Shown: in pieces, positions 6,112 to 8,389 of the stretch | Position numbering within the stretch: position 1 is the stretch's first letter | Layout: each line of letters opens with the position of its first letter | Origin: Candidatus Pelagibacter sp. | Lineage (GTDB): Bacteria; Pseudomonadota; Alphaproteobacteria; Pelagibacterales; Pelagibacteraceae | Assembly: GCA_028095445.1 (NCBI GenBank) | Contig: JAOHCJ010000025.1 | Span: 1-8,389 of the forward strand | Length of the DNA stretch: 8,389 bases | Direction of reading: 5' to 3' | The notes under the pieces: generated by a model | What the model saw: only the letters and a program-made list of their open reading frames with translations | The model's database searches: none | Told to the model about the DNA's origin: nothing | Position numbers and translations under genes: made by a program

Positions 6112-7200
6112 CTATTTTGGGTCTAAAGCTCTACTGTCTTTCGTATTCCATCCAACATTAATATTATTTCCTAACTTAATATCTAAATTAGACGTGCTGT
6201 TAGGTATCTTTAAAATGAATTGATCATTTTCTAATAAATTTATTCTAACTCTTGTATGGTCGCCATGATATATAACTTCTTCTATTTTACCTTTGTGATT
6301 ATTATCCATCTTATCTTTAGGATTAATCAAAGCTCGTTCAGGTCTTAGTGATACAGTTGTTTTTTCTCCTTTGGCTTTAACAGAAATTGGATTTGCTAAA
6401 ATTTCAGTACCATTATTTAATTTAACCTTACAGGTATCTCCAGAAATATCACTTACAGTTCCACCAAATGTATTATTTTCTCCAATAAATTCTGCTACAA
6501 ATGAATTAACAGGTCTTTCATATAATTCATCCGGACTTGAAAGTTGCTGAACTTTACCATCATTGAAAACTGCAATACGACTTGACATTGTTAATGCTTC
6601 CGTTTGATCATGTGTAACATAAACAACTGTTACACCAATACTTTCATGAATATGTTTAATTTCATATTGCATGCTTTCTCTTAAATTTTTATCTAAAGCA
6701 CCAAGTGGTTCATCCATTAGAACAACTTGTGGATCAAATACCAACGACCTCGCAACAGCTACTCTTTGTTGTTGTCCACCAGATAATTGCATCGGCATTC
6801 TTGCTTCAAAGCCTTGAAGGGATACCATTGATAATGCTTTGTCAATTTTTTTATCTGCTTCATCTTTTGGAATTTTTCTCACTCTCAATGGAAATGCTAA
6901 GTTTTCATAAACAGTCATATGAGGAAACAAAGCATAGTTTTGAAATACCATTCCAATCCCTCTTTTATGAGGTGGAATATTTGAAATTGCATTACCATCT
7001 AAATAAATTTCACCATGTGTTGGTGTTTCAAATCCTGCTAACATCATTAAACAAGTTGTCTTACCAGACCCAGAGGGGCCCAACATTGTTACAAACTCAC
7101 CTTCAGCAATATCTAATTGTAAACCTTTAACTACTAAGATTTTTCCATCGTAACTTTTGTCTACGTTATCAAATTTAACAAATTCATTATTTTTTGACAT
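6112..7200 (-). CDS. potA: ABC transporter ATP-binding protein, PotA-type
   Basis: This cytoplasmic ATPase powers the importer by binding ATP as a dimer under PotB/PotC. All nucleotide-binding motifs are intact: Walker A GPSGSGKT at 41-48, Q-loop Q87 (VFQNYALFP), signature LSGGQ at 139-143, Walker B VVLMDEP at 159-165 with catalytic E164, D-loop ALD at 168-170 and switch H197. After the ATPase domain (~1-240) a C-terminal beta domain of the TOBE type (about 245-358) follows, marked by SLRPERALI at 284-292. It is typical of PotA/MalK-like subunits. The length of 362 is close to E. coli PotA. The ATG is supported by a good Shine-Dalgarno. The gene is 59 bp after the M24 hydrolase stop and 120 bp before potD, so it fits as the first transporter gene of the cluster. 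Confidence 0.94.
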   Translation of the reverse strand: MSKNNEFVKFDNVDKSYDGKILVVKGLQLDIAEGEFVTMLGPSGSGKTTCLMMLAGFETPTHGEIYLDGNAISNIPPHKRGIGMVFQNYALFPHMTVYENLAFPLRVRKIPKDEADKKIDKALSMVSLQGFEARMPMQLSGGQQQRVAVARSLVFDPQVVLMDEPLGALDKNLRESMQYEIKHIHESIGVTVVYVTHDQTEALTMSSRIAVFNDGKVQQLSSPDELYERPVNSFVAEFIGENNTFGGTVSDISGDTCKVKLNNGTEILANPISVKAKGEKTTVSLRPERALINPKDKMDNNHKGKIEEVIYHGDHTRVRINLLENDQFILKIPNSTSNLDIKLGNNINVGWNTKDSRALDPK

Positions 7201-7205
7201 ATTTT

Positions 7206-7209
7206 CTCC
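7206..7209 (-). promoter_or_regulatory. Shine-Dalgarno for potA
   Basis: The minus strand reads GGAG five bases before the potA ATG (context TTGGAGAAAAT). It supports the chosen start. I see no convincing promoter or terminator in the rest of the 59-bp gap, so potA may be read through from the M24 gene. Confidence 0.7.
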
Positions 7210-7259
7210 AAGAGACTTAAAACATTTGTGAGGTTTTTTTTCAAGTTTTTTTATTTCAA

Positions 7260-8389
7260 CTATTTGATGTGTAAATCTTTAGGAAAATTGCAAAATAACT
7301 CGCACCCTTTGTCAGTTATTCGTATTGCTTCAGAAGCTTCAACTCCCCATTCACCAAATTGCATAACTGCAATCATGTGAAAAGTTACGTTTGGTTCAAG
7401 AATTGTCATATCTCCTTTTGATATATTTAAAGTATGCTCACCCCAATCAGGTGGATAACCAATACCAATTGAATAACCAGTCCTTGAAGTTTTTTCTATT
7501 CCATATTTATCTAATATTTTCCAGAAAGCTTGCGCTACATCATCTGCTGTTTTTCCAGGTTTTGCAGCATCAATTCCAGCCTGTAATGCTTCGTTAGTTT
7601 TATTCATAGTGTCAATTTTTTTTTGATCAGGTTTTCCAAGTAAAACTGTTCTTGCCATAGGCACATGATATCTTTGATAAACACCAGATAGTTCAATAAT
7701 TGTAGCTTCACCTTCAACAAATTTATCTTGAGTAGCTGTTAAATGTGAGGCCGAAGTTCCTTTTCCTGTTGGCAATAAAGTTGCTATACTGGAATATTCC
7801 CCTCCAAACTCTGGTGTTCCATAAAATAATGTTTTTTGAATTTCACCTACCGCATCGCACTGTCTTATACCGGGGTTTATTATGTTAATTGCTGTTTGCA
7901 TTCCTTTTTCAGAAATAAGTGCTGCTGATTTCATTAGTTCAATTTCAGCGTCAGATTTTACTACTCTTGCCCAGTTAACTAATCTTTTGGAATCTATGAG
8001 TTTTGCATTTGGCAATCCTTGTTTTAATTTTTCATAACAATAGGCAGTAAAATAGTGGCTATCCATTTCCAAGCCTATTGCAAGTTTATCCCATTTTTTT
8101 TCTTTTATAATTTCTACAAGATTGTCGTATGGATGTATTGGCCATGTATGAATATATTTTTCATCATACGCAATAATATTTTCATTCTTTAGGTAGGTCT
8201 TTATATAGGCTCCGCCTGAATCTTGTTTTCTTATCCAGCATAGTGGTTCATCTGCATTTACATTCACTATGACGGCTTGAGCATAATAAAATGACCATGC
8301 ATCATAACCAGTTAGATAATTCATATTCGCAGTATCACTCGAGATAAGTAATTCTATACCTTTTTCCTGCATTGAGTTTTGAACATTTT
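7260..8389 (-). CDS. M24-family hydrolase of the creatinase / ectoine hydrolase (DoeA/EutD-like) branch, 5' end outside window
   Basis: This is a pita-bread-fold protein of the M24 peptidase family, probably cytoplasmic. Residue numbers count from the ATG at 8372. The frame stays open upstream of it (NVQNS before the Met), and family N-termini usually begin about 15-25 residues earlier, so the true start is off the right edge. The creatinase-type N-domain shows NMNYLTGYDAWSFYY (16-30). In the catalytic domain, aligned by eye, the metal ligands of true M24 aminopeptidases are mostly replaced: first Asp by E227, second Asp by P238 (VPMART), His by Y300 (TGYSIGIG), Glu near I334. H210 (SASHLT) falls where creatinase has its catalytic His. 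Metal-independent creatinase and ectoine hydrolase look the same in this respect, and GYPPDWGE is DoeA-like as I recall the family. Generic Xaa-Pro peptidase annotation is thus doubtful. Its place ahead of potABCD suggests that it processes the imported compound. Confidence 0.85.
   Translation of the reverse strand, partial: NVQNSMQEKGIELLISSDTANMNYLTGYDAWSFYYAQAVIVNVNADEPLCWIRKQDSGGAYIKTYLKNENIIAYDEKYIHTWPIHPYDNLVEIIKEKKWDKLAIGLEMDSHYFTAYCYEKLKQGLPNAKLIDSKRLVNWARVVKSDAEIELMKSAALISEKGMQTAINIINPGIRQCDAVGEIQKTLFYGTPEFGGEYSSIATLLPTGKGTSASHLTATQDKFVEGEATIIELSGVYQRYHVPMARTVLLGKPDQKKIDTMNKTNEALQAGIDAAKPGKTADDVAQAFWKILDKYGIEKTSRTGYSIGIGYPPDWGEHTLNISKGDMTILEPNVTFHMIAVMQFGEWGVEASEAIRITDKGCELFCNFPKDLHIK

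Noticed and set aside
6705..7130. 141-codon open frame on the plus strand opposite potA
   Set aside because: It lies antisense to the best-conserved ATPase motifs, has no ribosome-binding site or recognisable domain, and its Leu/Phe/His-rich composition is what antisense of this gene would give.
7201..7259. Terminator or promoter between the M24 gene and potA
   Set aside because: There are A- and T-runs but no stable stem and no paired -35/-10 at suitable spacing; only the potA Shine-Dalgarno is supported.
8370..8372. ATG as the true start of the M24 hydrolase
   Set aside because: The frame continues upstream to the window edge and the residues before it fit the usual N-terminal helix of the family, so this Met is probably internal.

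Overview
The window is strongly AT-rich (about one third GC by eye), with short intergenic gaps. The proteins are lysine- and asparagine-rich, and several resemble alphaproteobacterial subfamilies: a long PotB-type permease, a PotD-type binding protein containing WNAGAQPPELLANGEVVM, and a DoeA/creatinase-like M24 hydrolase. Together this suggests a streamlined marine alphaproteobacterium of the SAR11/Pelagibacterales type. That is an inference from composition, gene content and remembered families. There is no rRNA or tRNA in the window to confirm it.

Layout. Five genes on the minus strand read from right to left and form one transport/catabolic cluster. They are an M24-family hydrolase cut by the right edge (7260-8389), potA ATPase (6112-7200), potD periplasmic binding protein (4876-5991), potB permease (3562-4809) and potC permease (2704-3558). 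A sixth minus-strand gene (424-2646) follows. It encodes a bifunctional 3-hydroxyacyl-CoA dehydrogenase/enoyl-CoA hydratase with FadN-type domain order, and it appears to have its own promoter. At the left edge the end of a plus-strand gene for a highly charged helical protein (2-421) runs into it head-on. The two stop codons are 2 bp apart.

How the genes work together. PotA, PotB, PotC and PotD make a complete type I ABC importer of the polyamine/PotABCD family. PotD captures a ligand in the periplasm, PotB and PotC form the channel, and PotA hydrolyses ATP. The adjacent M24 protein has lost most of the metal ligands of its family. It looks like the metal-independent creatinase/ectoine-hydrolase branch, which opens C-N bonds in small nitrogen compounds. 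The real cargo may therefore be a small organic nitrogen compound other than, or as well as, polyamines (inference).

Regulation visible in the DNA is concentrated around potD. A candidate promoter flanked by two different palindromes lies just upstream. A strong intrinsic-terminator hairpin lies just downstream, with its U-tract running into the potB start codon. This arrangement would make binding protein in excess over permease. I found no mobile element, CRISPR array, RNA gene or phage gene. The genes are mostly recognisable, and the most interesting features are the potD/potB control region and the unresolved substrate of the importer-hydrolase pair.
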